Of a DNA stretch of 64,000 nt, positions 1 through 12,500 are shown one piece after another; position 1 is the stretch's first letter; the number at the start of each line of letters is the position of its first letter. The notes beneath the pieces were generated by a model. It had not been told where the DNA came from. It was given only the letters and a program-made list of their open reading frames with translations, and did no database searches. Source of the DNA: Wuchereria bancrofti (lineage: Eukaryota > Nematoda > Chromadorea > Rhabditida > Onchocercidae); the NCBI GenBank assembly GCA_005281725.1, contig SSBO01000009.1:2582969-2646968 (forward strand), written 5' to 3'. Position numbers and translations under genes: made by a program.

Positions 1-1388
1 TGCAGTTTTAACCAATTGCGATGGTGGTATACTGCTTTCTCGTATTTCTTTAAATTCTTTCATCAAACCCTATAAATATTACTAAATTATTAAGTTTAAA
101 CTCCTATAAATATTATTAATTATATGTTATTTGCATAAATATTTTCATGAAATTGATAATAGTATAAATTTATTACATTTATGAAAAGAATTATCCAACG
201 ACATAAGTATATATGCTTTTAATTTTATGATATAAGTACATACTTGTAATTTTAATTTAATTTACAAACTCGTGAACATATGCAGAAAATTGAAGTTATA
301 ATTATCTGAATGTTTAATTAATAATAATGAAAACAAAAAAAAAATTGATAGGAATTTCAAAAATTAGATAAAAAATGAAAATGACAAATTATTTATCTTT
401 TTTTCCTTCAAAATAAGCAATAAATATTTCAACCAATTATATTGTTATCAATTATTTCAATTCTTTTTTTTAATTTTTAAACTTTACCACGTGATATGAG
501 ATGTTATGCGTATTCTATTAGCTTAGCTTATTAGTTTATATATGTTACGTTACTTTCAAACAACAAATAAACATTAACTTAAAACATTAAAGAAAACAAA
601 GGAAAAAAATGATTTGAAATTTAGTTTACATAAAAAAAGATTTGAAATTAAAATGCTAGTAAAAATTATTTCATTTTATTTACAAAAGAAAAAAAAAACT
701 ATAAGAATTATGATTCTGAAAAACAAGGGAGAGAGAGAGAGAGAGAGGGAGAGAGAGGGAGACCTGAACTCCGGTTGCAACAGTAGTTGTGCAAAAAGCT
801 TTCATCTGAACTATCATATCTCGGTTTTCCGGTCCTTTTCGAAGTGTAGCAAGCCGGCGACGACTTGGTCGAGAATCACGTTCCATTTGTGTTCCATCCT
901 CATCAGCAAGTTCTATTAATTTTTTTACAAAAATTTATTTATTTCATTTATGTTTTATATTTTGTAATCAAAATATGATAAATTATTGTAAATTATATTT
1001 TCAAATTGAGTCATACATTTATGTATACTTGTTTTTGTTGTAATTTTAAAATTTTAAATTTCTCAAAATTTTACCAACTTTAAAAATTCAAAAAGAAACA
1101 AAAAAAAAGTGTTGTTGGAATTGAAAATTTTTAAATCTTCAAAGATTCAAATAACAATTATTAAGGAGATTAATAATAATAGATTTGCAATGTTGTAACA
1201 TAATTTTTGCAATCCAATTGATAATTTTATCATTTGATCATTTTGTTTATTTCATTTAATCATTAATAAAAGAGGTTATTATCAAAATGATGATGAAATT
1301 GAATATATCTTAATACCCTTTCTAGAGCTACGAGTAGCCGATCGTCGTCTTATTGATTTCTTTTTACCTGGTCGAGATTCTTGACTCA
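1..1388 (-). CDS. Partial gene, possible nematode protein tyrosine phosphatase (5' part; continues off the left edge)
   Basis: Three exons fit together in phase on the minus strand: 1388-1317, 912-764 and 69-1 (cut by the window edge). Junction codons are consistent: AAG G | AA CTT gives K-E, and GTT CAG | GGT TTG gives Q-G. Read in order they encode a short basic segment (SQESRPGKKKSIRRRSATR), then ELADEDGTQMERDSRPSRRR, then FCTTTVATGVQ joined to GLMKEFKEIRESSIPPSQLV. The pattern 'G-V-(Q)-G-L-x-x-E-F' followed by a proline segment resembles the lead-in to the catalytic domain of the expanded cytosolic PTP family of nematodes, but the catalytic part lies outside the window, so the assignment is tentative. 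The first exon begins with TG of a split codon, so the initiator ATG is probably completed by an upstream exon I could not place between 1.4 and 3.5 kb. The exons are clearly richer in G+C than their surroundings. Confidence 0.5.
728..763. repeat. (GA)n microsatellite abutting a splice donor
   Basis: An interrupted GA run. On the minus strand it is the start of the intron after exon 912-764, so the donor CAG|GT opens directly into a CT-rich tract (GTCTCCCTCTCTC). Confidence 0.85.
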
Positions 1389-3520
1389 CTAAAATGAGTA
1401 ATAAATGAATACCTACCTATTCAATGGAATCAGTATGTGAAATTCTGCTCAAATAAATTTTCCAATGATTAGCAGTTCAAAATTTCTCATTAAAAGAAAA
1501 TTTATAGCATTTTATTGGAATAAATTGAATGAATGAATTATGATTTCATTTTATTACTAACTGTATTCTATTTGTATCGTCGTATCAACAAATTGTTTAT
1601 AACGACAAACAAACCGCTACGCAATCAAACTGAAACTATCAATAAGATCAATTAGATAAAAATAATTCCATTATAGCTAATTTGTCATCAAAACATACTT
1701 ATCAATTAGCTGTATGTAAAATTGAGATTAATTTTTATTTGTTTAGAAGTTAACAAAATGCTATAACTGATATAATTGTTTATCAGTTGATTGAATAGTG
1801 ATAGTTAATAAATGGAGCACATTTTATAAATATATTTAAGTGTATATATTTAAATAAAATAATGAAGATTCAAAATGGCATAATAGTTGATGTGTCATAT
1901 ATGACAAAATTATAATTAAACTTTTGCTCTGAATATGACGTGAAAATCTCACGTAAAGTTTACTGTTATGATCAAATTGAGACACTGATCATTAAGTTAG
2001 CAAATGAAATGTGCAATAAATGAAGGATGATTAAATTGTCCATGTGACTAGACAAATCAAATGCCAAATTTTGAGATTGATGAGATTTATTCATTCTAAA
2101 ATTTCAAATTCGAGCAGACTGACACTCTAAAGGTTAAGCGAAGTTTGCAATAATTTTTTCTTTTTTTTACATCAAATTCTCCTTCATCTGACCTGAATTT
2201 CGCAAGTGTTATTCTCTTCTCTTCCAGATGCAAATGTATTATTAATGAGATATTCTTTACGCAAAAAATTTACCAAGGAAGCAATATCTTCTCATATTAT
2301 GCAAAAATTATTTTTTACACCAAAATTACAAAACGCATCCTTTATTTGATAGGAATAGCAGAGAGAGAGAAAGGAAGAAAGAAAAAAAAAGAAAAAATCG
2401 TGAACCGGTTATCAAGTAATATAAATACCAGAAAACAGATAAAAAAAACTATCAAAAAGTTTATCTTCACATAAAAATAACTGTTAGCTTTGATAAATTT
2501 TGTAGAATTTATGGAATATCATATCACATATATTTATAGAAGAAATATCTTCCTTGATACTACCTTGAATTGTTACACTTCACTACTTTCTAGTTTTTTA
2601 AATTACACATAACAGTGAAGAGAAATAATTCACTCAATATATAAGAGTATTCATTCGGGGTTTAGAGAGAATCTGTCTAATTATTCATTCATGACAAATA
2701 ATCATCTCGTTAGGATGTAAAAAAACTTCAAAAAAAAAAACTATATTTCTATAAATTTACTTATAATAAGTAAATTTTTTTTTATAATTACTTATAATAA
2801 GTAAATTTCTATTCAAATTACTATATTTTAATGCGTAACAACTATATTACGGAATAATTACCACAAATAGAAAATTTAACAAGAAAACATATATGACATT
2901 AAAACAAGTAAATAAATACATATGTATATATGAATAAATAAAGACATATTTCACAAATGAATGTGAGCTTAATATAAAAAGCTAGAGAACATAGTTTGCT
3001 GATAGAGTAATTAATTACCCCTTGGTATACTTAATAACTGATAATTCAACTGTAACTATTCAACTAATCAGCTAGTTTTTCTTCTAAAAAAGAGAAACAA
3101 AATTAAAAAAATCACATTGATATCAATTTGTCGCAAAAAATTCCTGAGCTAACTTTTCAATGGTTAAATTAACCATTTTTCAATGGAAAAAAAATTTCTA
3201 TCTAGCAAAGTGCTCTCAGTTCATTCATATATTTTCAGGAATGATTAGTAATGAAGAAAAATCATCAATATTATAAGCAACCGTTAATCATTCAAATGGC
3301 ACCAATTGCAATATCCAAAAAGACAAAAGAAATTTGACATTAAGCATATAGAAAGAATATAATCCATTCTTTGATTATTTTATCATTCAAATTTCTTCCC
3401 CTTTTTTGTTAATAAAGCCTGATATTCAACAAATATCATGATGAAATCATGATTACAATAATAGTTATTAATGCAACGAAAGAAAAAACAAAGAAATAAA
3501 GAAAAAAACATCATTTACTA
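1389..3520. other. Intergenic or 5' intronic stretch, no gene seen
   Basis: AT-rich DNA between the partial minus-strand gene and the 3' end of num-1. It may hold the first exon and promoter of the left gene, but I could not identify them. It contains a duplicated near-palindromic 21-mer at 2757-2808 and a short GA-rich tract near 2361-2395. No reading frame looks coding. Confidence 0.5.
2757..2808. repeat. Two copies of a near-palindromic 21-mer
   Basis: The string ttacttataataagtaaat followed by tt occurs at 2757-2777 and again at 2788-2808, 31 bp apart start to start. Each copy has TTACTTAT mirrored by ATAAGTAA around one central base, so each can fold into a perfect-armed hairpin. Confidence 0.85.
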
Positions 3521-6500
3521 TTAAATTTTCACGGCGCTTGATTCCGAATAAAATGGATTAGTTGAATGAACCGGCACCGGATATGTCGTCGCAACATTTA
3601 CAGCTAAATGGGACCATCTAACATCAAATGGATCAGTTTCGTCTGGCTTTTCGGATTCTTTATCATTCGTACATTTTTCATTCATTTGATCTAAAATTTT
3701 TTCCATTAAATGTTGGTTATCAGTAATTATCATAGCAATCTTTTTTTTTTAAACAAATAAATTCATAAATTATGTATAATTATTTTCTAAAAATATCTTT
3801 AGAACACATATTAATTCGAAATGATTAATAATGAAATGCAAATTAGCGCATCCGCTCACTTTCTATTTAAGTATAATCTACGAGCATTGAAACATTTCAA
3901 ATTTTCACTGTAAAAAACATAATTCAAACGAAATTCATGATCCTCGTAGATCGAAGATCGAAAATATAATTACCAAACAGAGCAAAAATGAACCTTTAAA
4001 CTGCTAACGTCCATGTAATTGCTTTCTCTATTCATATGTGTAAACATTAAATGAGACAACAATTGACATAATTCTCTTATGTAAAATTTACATAAACATT
4101 ATTTATACTAATCATAAATAATAACTCAAAGACTTTATTGCTAATTATCAAAATTTCTTATGCGTCAAATTTAATCTAAATTCTTCAAACAATGACTACC
4201 TTGTTTTGGGGTTGTTTGAGAGTTTGACAGCAATGCACTGAACACCGGCTGACCGAAAATGTCAATCTCGGATGAACCTGCTGATGTGGATGGTATGGTT
4301 GTAGCATTCTATAAAATAATATGAAATTTTCAAGCACAAATCAAACCATATGTCTGTTCTTTATTGGCTTAATTACTATTTCTTTATTACTGAGATGAAG
4401 TTTGCATTAAGCAACCATCTGCTAACAAAGAAAATTGTTAACTTTCAGAATTCACTTTATTTATTTCTTCAACTAGCTCATCAATCATTCACAAGTCTAT
4501 GCATCAGGTTTGATATGAGTTATTGTAAACTCCTACTTTCTTTTTAAATCTTTTGACTTATTTGTCTACCATTACAAGTTCAACAATTTAAATACTTTGT
4601 CCAAAGATGAGAAATCTTCGGTTGTTGTAGGTAGTTCGTATTGCGAAAAGTCACTACTGAAACGGATTGCTGTTTCCAAACCTATACCCTGGAAAGTTGA
4701 TGAAGTTGGTAGCGGTGGAGGTGGATGATCTGGTGGCGGCCCAACTAAAGTAAGAAACATTAAATTTATGAATTAAAACATTAACTATATTGAGCATTAC
4801 TGAAAGTATCTTATCTATTTCACCGATAGTAAAAATTTAACAAAAAATATAATTTGTAAAATAAAAAAAAATGTTGCATCTAAAATTTTAGCAGTAGTTA
4901 CCTGGATCCTAACTAAATATCTATATAATTACCAAAATTGATGTAAACCATAACTGCAGTGCAAGAAATTTATCCATAAGTCAAATAAATAAAATGCGGT
5001 TTAATAAACTTATAAACTGAAACAACCAAATAAAAGAGGTTCAGAAGAAAGGTGAAATATGCATTTAATAATTAATAAAACAAAAAAGTAATACCATTAC
5101 TCATCGTATGGCTTGTCTTAATGAGATCACTAGCATTTCTGCATGGTGAATTTAGTGACAGTGATGAGCGTAGTGTTTGCTCCAACCATTCATCAGCTTT
5201 TGACTTTACCGTTGATGGACATGTTGAAATGGAACTACTTAACCTGAAACATTATAAAAGAAATTGAAAAATTAACGCTCTTCTGAATTATATCATTGTG
5301 ATACTTTAATTAAAAACCAACAGATTTAAATCAAAATTGTTTCATTTCACTCGCCAATTATTTGTTGACGACTTCTTTTTGCTATATTATTTTCACAAAA
5401 ATGCATAAAAATCCAAACTTTTATGAATTTCAGCAGAAATAATAGAGTAAAAAGTTAAAGTTAAAGAATAAATGAAAATAAAACATTCTTTAGTAATACT
5501 AATACGCATTATTATTAGTTCATCCTAATACGATTACGTAAAATCTAAGAACAAATCAACACCATATACCATTGATTTTGATAGCGCTACCAACAACCAA
5601 GGTTGAAGCATGAGTTAAAATGATTATTATATTTGTAGCCGGACTAACCATAGTTACACTAAAGGAATGTAATGAAATTACCAAGATTCCGGTCCATTGA
5701 CATATGATGAATAATTGGTTTGAACTTGCAGCGGAGAATTTACTAAACTATATGCCTGAGTACCACTAAATTCACAGGTATTGGTGTATGGTGCAGCCGT
5801 ATATGACAACGATTGCCTGCAAATGAGTGAAGGAAAAATGAAAAAAAAAAAACAAGAAATCGATAATTAAAAAAAAAGATAATTAATTTATTATCTTAGC
5901 TTTAATTAAAACACGAAGACAATAATAACTTCACCAAAAATGAAATGATAAATGTTTTTACCTAAATCCATTATATTTCACTGGACAGTATGGAGCATTC
6001 TCGAAGGTACTTCCCTCATTCAATGTACCATCATTAAGCCAACTTTTATCTTCATCATCTTCAAAAATTGGCTCACCCTTTCCTATAGTTGTCGCAGATA
6101 CTTGCTGTTGCTGAAAGTAACCAATATTTTGCATCACATATCTAAAATTTGGAAATTGATTATAACTGGGATTAGTAGAAGTAAAAAATATATGCCATTT
6201 TTTTACTGTAAAAAAAAATGATTCAGAAATATTTGACAAACTTTTTTAATCGAAGGATCTGGACAAGATCGGAGTGACAGTTGTCGATGGAATGATATAG
6301 TATTAGTGATAGATGGAGCAGGAGTACGCAATGATCCCTAAAAAAGTAATACAAAATTTCTGAATATTCTATGATTTTGGAGCAATGAAACTTTCAACGT
6401 AATTATCTCAAGAATTAAGCCATATGTATAAATATAATAAAGTTTACAGTGTAAAATCTACACTATATTGTAATTTCAACTAACCAAAGTAACAAAATAA

Positions 6501-9500
6501 CAAATATTACAGTGAGATTATATGCAAACTTAAATCTCATTTTCCAACAAAATCAATTAAATCTTAAATGAAAGAAAAAAAAAGGAAATAAGAAAAGAAA
6601 GAAATGAAACTATAAACCAAGTGAGCTAATCAACCTGTCTTATAAGAAGTAACGGATTTCCGATAGGCCGTGGTTTTGCTGTAATATGTAATGCGGTTGA
6701 CATAGTTGACGTTGCAGGAGGTGGTTGTATGATTGCAGTTTGTGGGTCACGTAATCGTTCTGTTATTGATAATCGACGAAAAGAACCGTTACAGCTGTTT
6801 CGTTCAAATGAACTAGAAATTGACGTGAAAATTAACTTTAGAATTAAATTATCAATTCAAACTTTATTTACCAATATTAAACAATTCTTGATGTGAATAT
6901 TTCACTGGTAAAGGTCACAATTACTTCAGTTACATCCTACTTCTGCCATTCATTAAAATAAAGCATTTGAATGATTCAGTGGCTTAGTTATAGGTAATTT
7001 CGATTACCTACACCCAGTGAACAATATTTATGTAAATCTGTTCGACGTCTATAGCAGATATACTCTATTGTATTTGTGATATATTTGTCATTGCTACTAC
7101 CATAAAAATAACAATGCGACTAAAATACATTAATAGCTGAGAAAAAATTCCAAATTTTGAAATTTATAACTTTTTAGGAAATAAAAACTTAACAGTAAAC
7201 AATCACACTACTAAATCTTCAAATGTTCTTAAATACTTTCCAGTCTATCAAAAGTGGAAAGATCAAATATCAAAGTGTATTAGTTTGGCATTATCAATGA
7301 TAAAAATAAGACACCTTATTCTATTATACAAAAATTTTATTTTTGTCTAAATTTTTGATAAAAATAAACCTAATTGGAATGGATGGTATTTGTTGGGCAA
7401 TTTCATCTAAAGTAAAACCAGTAGCATTTGGCTTCCCGCAACCAATAGGTGGTAAACCTGCAGCTGCTTGCACCACTGCAGCAGCTTCTGCATCACGCTT
7501 CTTCTTCCTTTCCAAACAAATAGCAAAAGCACATCCCACCGCATGACTTAAGCGTTCGCCCTTGAAGAAAATGAAATTTCTTCCACTCAAAACTTTGAGA
7601 TTTAAATTTAAAAAATAAAGCAATAAAATACAGACAAATAAACGAGTGTTGTAATTCTTCCTGATTATTAAAAATTAAACTTACGGATTCTTTTATTGCA
7701 TGAAAACCATGACACATCCATCGTCTTGATGTTCCATCTCGACAAATATATGCAAAACCTTTGTCATGACTTCGATCAGGTGCACAGAACGATACCTCAA
7801 ATTTTAAAAGTACTTACAGTTCATTCGTTACCATTCATATAACGAAAATGAAAAGAGGAAAAGACCAATTAATAGCAAAGAATGAAGTAATCAGATATTA
7901 GGATTAAATAGATAATGGAAGAAAATGTAGAGAAATGAAATGGATTCAGAAAAGTCGAGTAAGTAAGCATTTTAAAAATTATTTAAGATTTAAAAAAAAG
8001 GAAAGCAAAAATAAAACCTTCTCAATGGTTTGATCGACTATTAAGCCACGACTACTTTCCTGATCTACAACACGCAAACCATCACCGGAAACATACAGAA
8101 CTGCTTTAATTGGTCGTCGTCGTTGTCCCTGAAGAAAAAATTTTTTCTGAGCATTTTGAATCGATTTCATTTCATTGCTATCTTTAAAAAACAATAAAAG
8201 AAAGGAAAGTACACGCAATGTTTTGAATGCAAAAGGATGACAATCAATTATGGTTAAAATGATTACAAATGATACTTAAACTGTATCAGTTACCACATTA
8301 GTTAAATTTTAGTTATTCCACTAGCAACTAGTAACAGATAGGATATAATAACCAGCAAAACCTTATGAAAACAAATATTTTTTGAATTGAGACAACACCT
8401 TAAAACTATTACATAGCTTAAAATACTGTATCGAACAGATGTAGCTCACATTTCTTTGAGATTTATCAATCTTTTTTCAACTGCACTAGAGAAATTTTCG
8501 TACCATTGACAATTAACTCTAAATTTTTTATTGTTTTTTAATTTTTTATTGTTGAAACTAATTGAAATAAAGACACAAGAACTAACTGGATAGAGTTGAA
8601 TTTCATAATTTTGTACTCAATTTGAAAGAATAAATAATCTACATATATTAGTAGATATCATTTAAGCAAACTTTAAAACATACCCTCAATAATTTCAGTG
8701 CTCCTTCACAAATTTGCATACCACGCGATTCAAACACTTCGATACCACCAAGATACTTAAATTTTTTTTTACAAATTTATGCATGATTCAAACAATCGTA
8801 ATGGAAATTTAAAATAAATTTGAAAATTTAAAAAGAACTGAAAACAAATGAAGAACAATCGAAAGTTCAAAAAATATATTAAAGTCAATTTCAAGCTTCT
8901 TAAAAAATGCAACGATATAATTCATTATACTTGAACTCAATACTTCAAAAGCACTAACCTTAACGCTAAAATTGCAGGTACCATTCCGAACAGCAATTTC
9001 ATCCGGTTGCCAAAATTCCGCTTTACTAGAACCTGAATTATTTGCTGATCTATTCGGTGACAACTGTCGTCCAGATGGAGTCCTACGAGAGATATGCTGC
9101 TTGGACATCTTGCGATGAAATGATTCACGAAATGAACGTCGTATTCGATCCATTCCACGATGGACAACGCTTCTAAAATTATCCAAGTTATTGGTAAAGA
9201 AATTTTGCAACAGTTACAACACCATACCCATGAACGCGAAAAGTATTCAAGATAAAATTTTTTTCAAATTAAAGAAAAACATTAATTAGTGTAACAATTC
9301 TCGACATTTTAAATTGAGAAACAGGCAGCACAGACATCAATCATTATCAATTAATGAACACAATACATATCACTAATTACTAGACTCGACAAATTTATCT
9401 TATTCTAGCTCAAAATGAAACCTAGAATTTCAGCATAATGTCAGATATGATAAAACGACAATTAGTAATAAGTTTCATTTAATCAAGATTAAAACAACTG

Positions 9501-12500
9501 CATCAGAAAAAATTCCACATGTTCCATAATTTTACTTAATTTAATCGAAAGGACGTGTATAATTACCGCTATATAGCAAGAAAACTTGACAAAACTTCAT
9601 TACACTTAGTCAAAAGTGTCACAGCTATTAAAAGTGACAACGAAATATCAATCGGAGTAAAAGATATTAACTAATTCTAATCATTCATTCAAAAGTACTG
9701 CAAATAATTTTACATAATTTACTGGAAAATACACAGTCAGTAATATCACTGAATATTATCCATTCATTTCATTTGTTTAAAGCATTCCTAAAGAAATTTA
9801 AAATAAAAAATTCCAATTATCCATTCATTTTATTTTCATTTATTCACTGTATTTCTTAAAAAAATTTAAAGATGGAAAAAAAATTTTTAAAGTTTGGAAA
9901 AGCATAGAAGAAGACAAGAAAAGCATTTAAAGCGAAACGTAAATCCTACCTTAAACAAAAATATTATGAAAATCTCTCCAATCCGTATTCTGCTACAAAT
10001 ATAAGACGAATGAAATTTACCATTGAAAGGAAAAAAAGAAGAAACTCTGTACTTTTAAGCCAAATATTTGAGTAAGAAGTAGGAAAATAAAACAAAGTTA
10101 AATAAACGATTTCTGAAAAGTTAGCAAAATGAAAAACAGAAAAAAAAATGAAACTTCAAATAAACTATCTGCTAAATATTTAAGGAAAGAAAATTTTTTG
10201 TCTTTCTTTTTTATTTCTTAGAAAAAAAAAAATGGAAAAATAAATAAATATATGATAGATAGTAATAGTAGTTAATATAAGCAATGATCAGAATTAAAAA
10301 TGATCGTAAATGAAGAAAGAGAAGATGAGAGAGTAATTGACTAAAATAGAATTAAATAATTTTAAACTGTAAATATACTAAATATGCCAAACAAAACCAA
10401 TTTCTTTCTATCAATAAGAGTTGTCATGGAGCGAATAGCGATACATATGCATATATTTGTGGTTCTGTATAGTTTATACCTCTATGAAATTATATTAGTC
10501 AATTTTATGCATCAATATGAATGACTAAAGCATGAATAATCTTGAAGAAATTATTAGCTCTCTTCCTTTTAGCTAGAAAAGATATATAAATTTCTTTTTC
10601 TTTTCTTTCCTTAGAAATTTTCATGAATTATATATCTTTTGTTTTTATTCACTCAAACTTAATCTTCATTCATCATTTGTCGCTTTAATTTTATTTGCTC
10701 CATTCAATATTCAATTGCTATTCACCCAAAAGTTGCTTAATAATGTTTCAATTAGATAGGATTTTATGTTAAAATAAGTAAATTATTACTGAAGCTCGTG
10801 ACAAAACAAAATTATTTAAAATTGAAAAAAAGCTTATTTTAAAATCATACTAAAAATGAATGTTGTAAGTGCAATCAACCAGAAGAAGCGACAGGTTTCT
10901 TAAATTATCCAAATTTTTAAATATTGACAAAACAAGAAAACCCACCATGCTCTTTCTACAGGCACTATTGATGACTGATATCTAATGTTTAATCAACCGG
11001 AAGAAGCAATATATCTTTCAGACTATTTAAATTTTTGAACATGTCAAAGAAAATTATTGTACAGCTGTTACTAATATTAGCTAATATGAAATGCATTCAG
11101 CTTGCTAGTTAAATTGGTAAATAAGAGATTGAGAAAAGAATAGATTGATTAAACAACAACAAATATAATTCTAGAAAAATAGAAAAATGAAAAAAGCAAA
11201 ATTCAGAAATAAAGAATATATTAAATTTAATATTAAAATGTTCAATTAAAATGGTATATTTAAGAAACACTTACCACTTCTGATATATTACTTTCTTTAC
11301 AATAACTTATACCTATCTAATAATGTGGAAAAAAGAAAACTAATTGTATTTACTTTCTTTCTTTGTTTTCTTTCGTTTCAAATTCAATTTCCCCTTTATT
11401 TGAAGAAAATTTTTTTTCCTTTTGTTTGCTAATATTACAATTTGATGTAAAAGCTAATTACTTGCTAATATTACAACTTGATATGGATATTAATAAGCAG
11501 TAATACTTGTTACTTCTAATTTAAAATAGAAAAGTCAAAAAAATACCTATTAGTATCATTATGAACCAAATTTTTAAGAATAATTCATTATCATAATAAC
11601 TATCTGTTCGCATAATGCCATCATCAACATTTACAAATATTATTACAGGGCTAATCACCTGATTATATTATGCACTTTGATTAAAAACATTTATACTCTT
11701 CCAAAACATTTAAAGCTCTTTCATAACTAAATGACAATGGACAGATGACAACAATGATACAAATATGAATTCATTTCAAATCATGAAAACAATCCAATAT
11801 CATAACATTCATAGAAATTAACACTTAACGACCGATCGTTAAGTATTAATTTCGACTATCACATAAAGACCACCTGCCATTTCCAAATTTCTACAACATA
11901 ATTTAAACATTTCAGAATTAAGAGATCATCATAAGACTCTTAAACTAAAACAAATTAATATTAGAACTAAAAAGAATTTTAACTTGCACAAACAAAAGAT
12001 ATTTTCCTCCAATTTGATAAGAAAAATTGAAATAAAAGAGAAGAAAAATTAGTGGCACATGTTAAAGTTCAACTTTGAATGACATTTCTCAAAACGAAAG
12101 GAAAAAAGAAAGTCCCAAGCGAAATATTGATGAAAAAAGTTATACATTAGAAAAATAATGAAGATTGGCAGACTAAAAGTATCACATTTCGCCTAACTTA
12201 CTGATTCACCAATTCTAATGATATTTTTCCCATTAGGTGAAATTTTCAATTGAAATTGTGATGATAATAGTTCAAAGAAAGGGAAATTTTAGAAAAGTAC
12301 GAAATCGCAGGAAAATTTTAGCCAAATGTGGCGTAAAATTTTAAATAACTTAGACTGGCCGACTCACTACTACTCTTAGCCCAGTCAAACCCACTATCTT
12401 GGCTTTTCCATCCTCTTTCCATCTTATTCTTAACATTATAAATATGAGTTCTGTCTTTCAAAACATGCAAGCAATATATTATATATATGTGAAATTTAAA

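Noticed and set aside
614..919. 101-codon + strand frame
   Set aside because: It is the shadow of the minus-strand exon 912-764 plus the GA microsatellite; the minus frame joins in phase with neighbours and this one does not.
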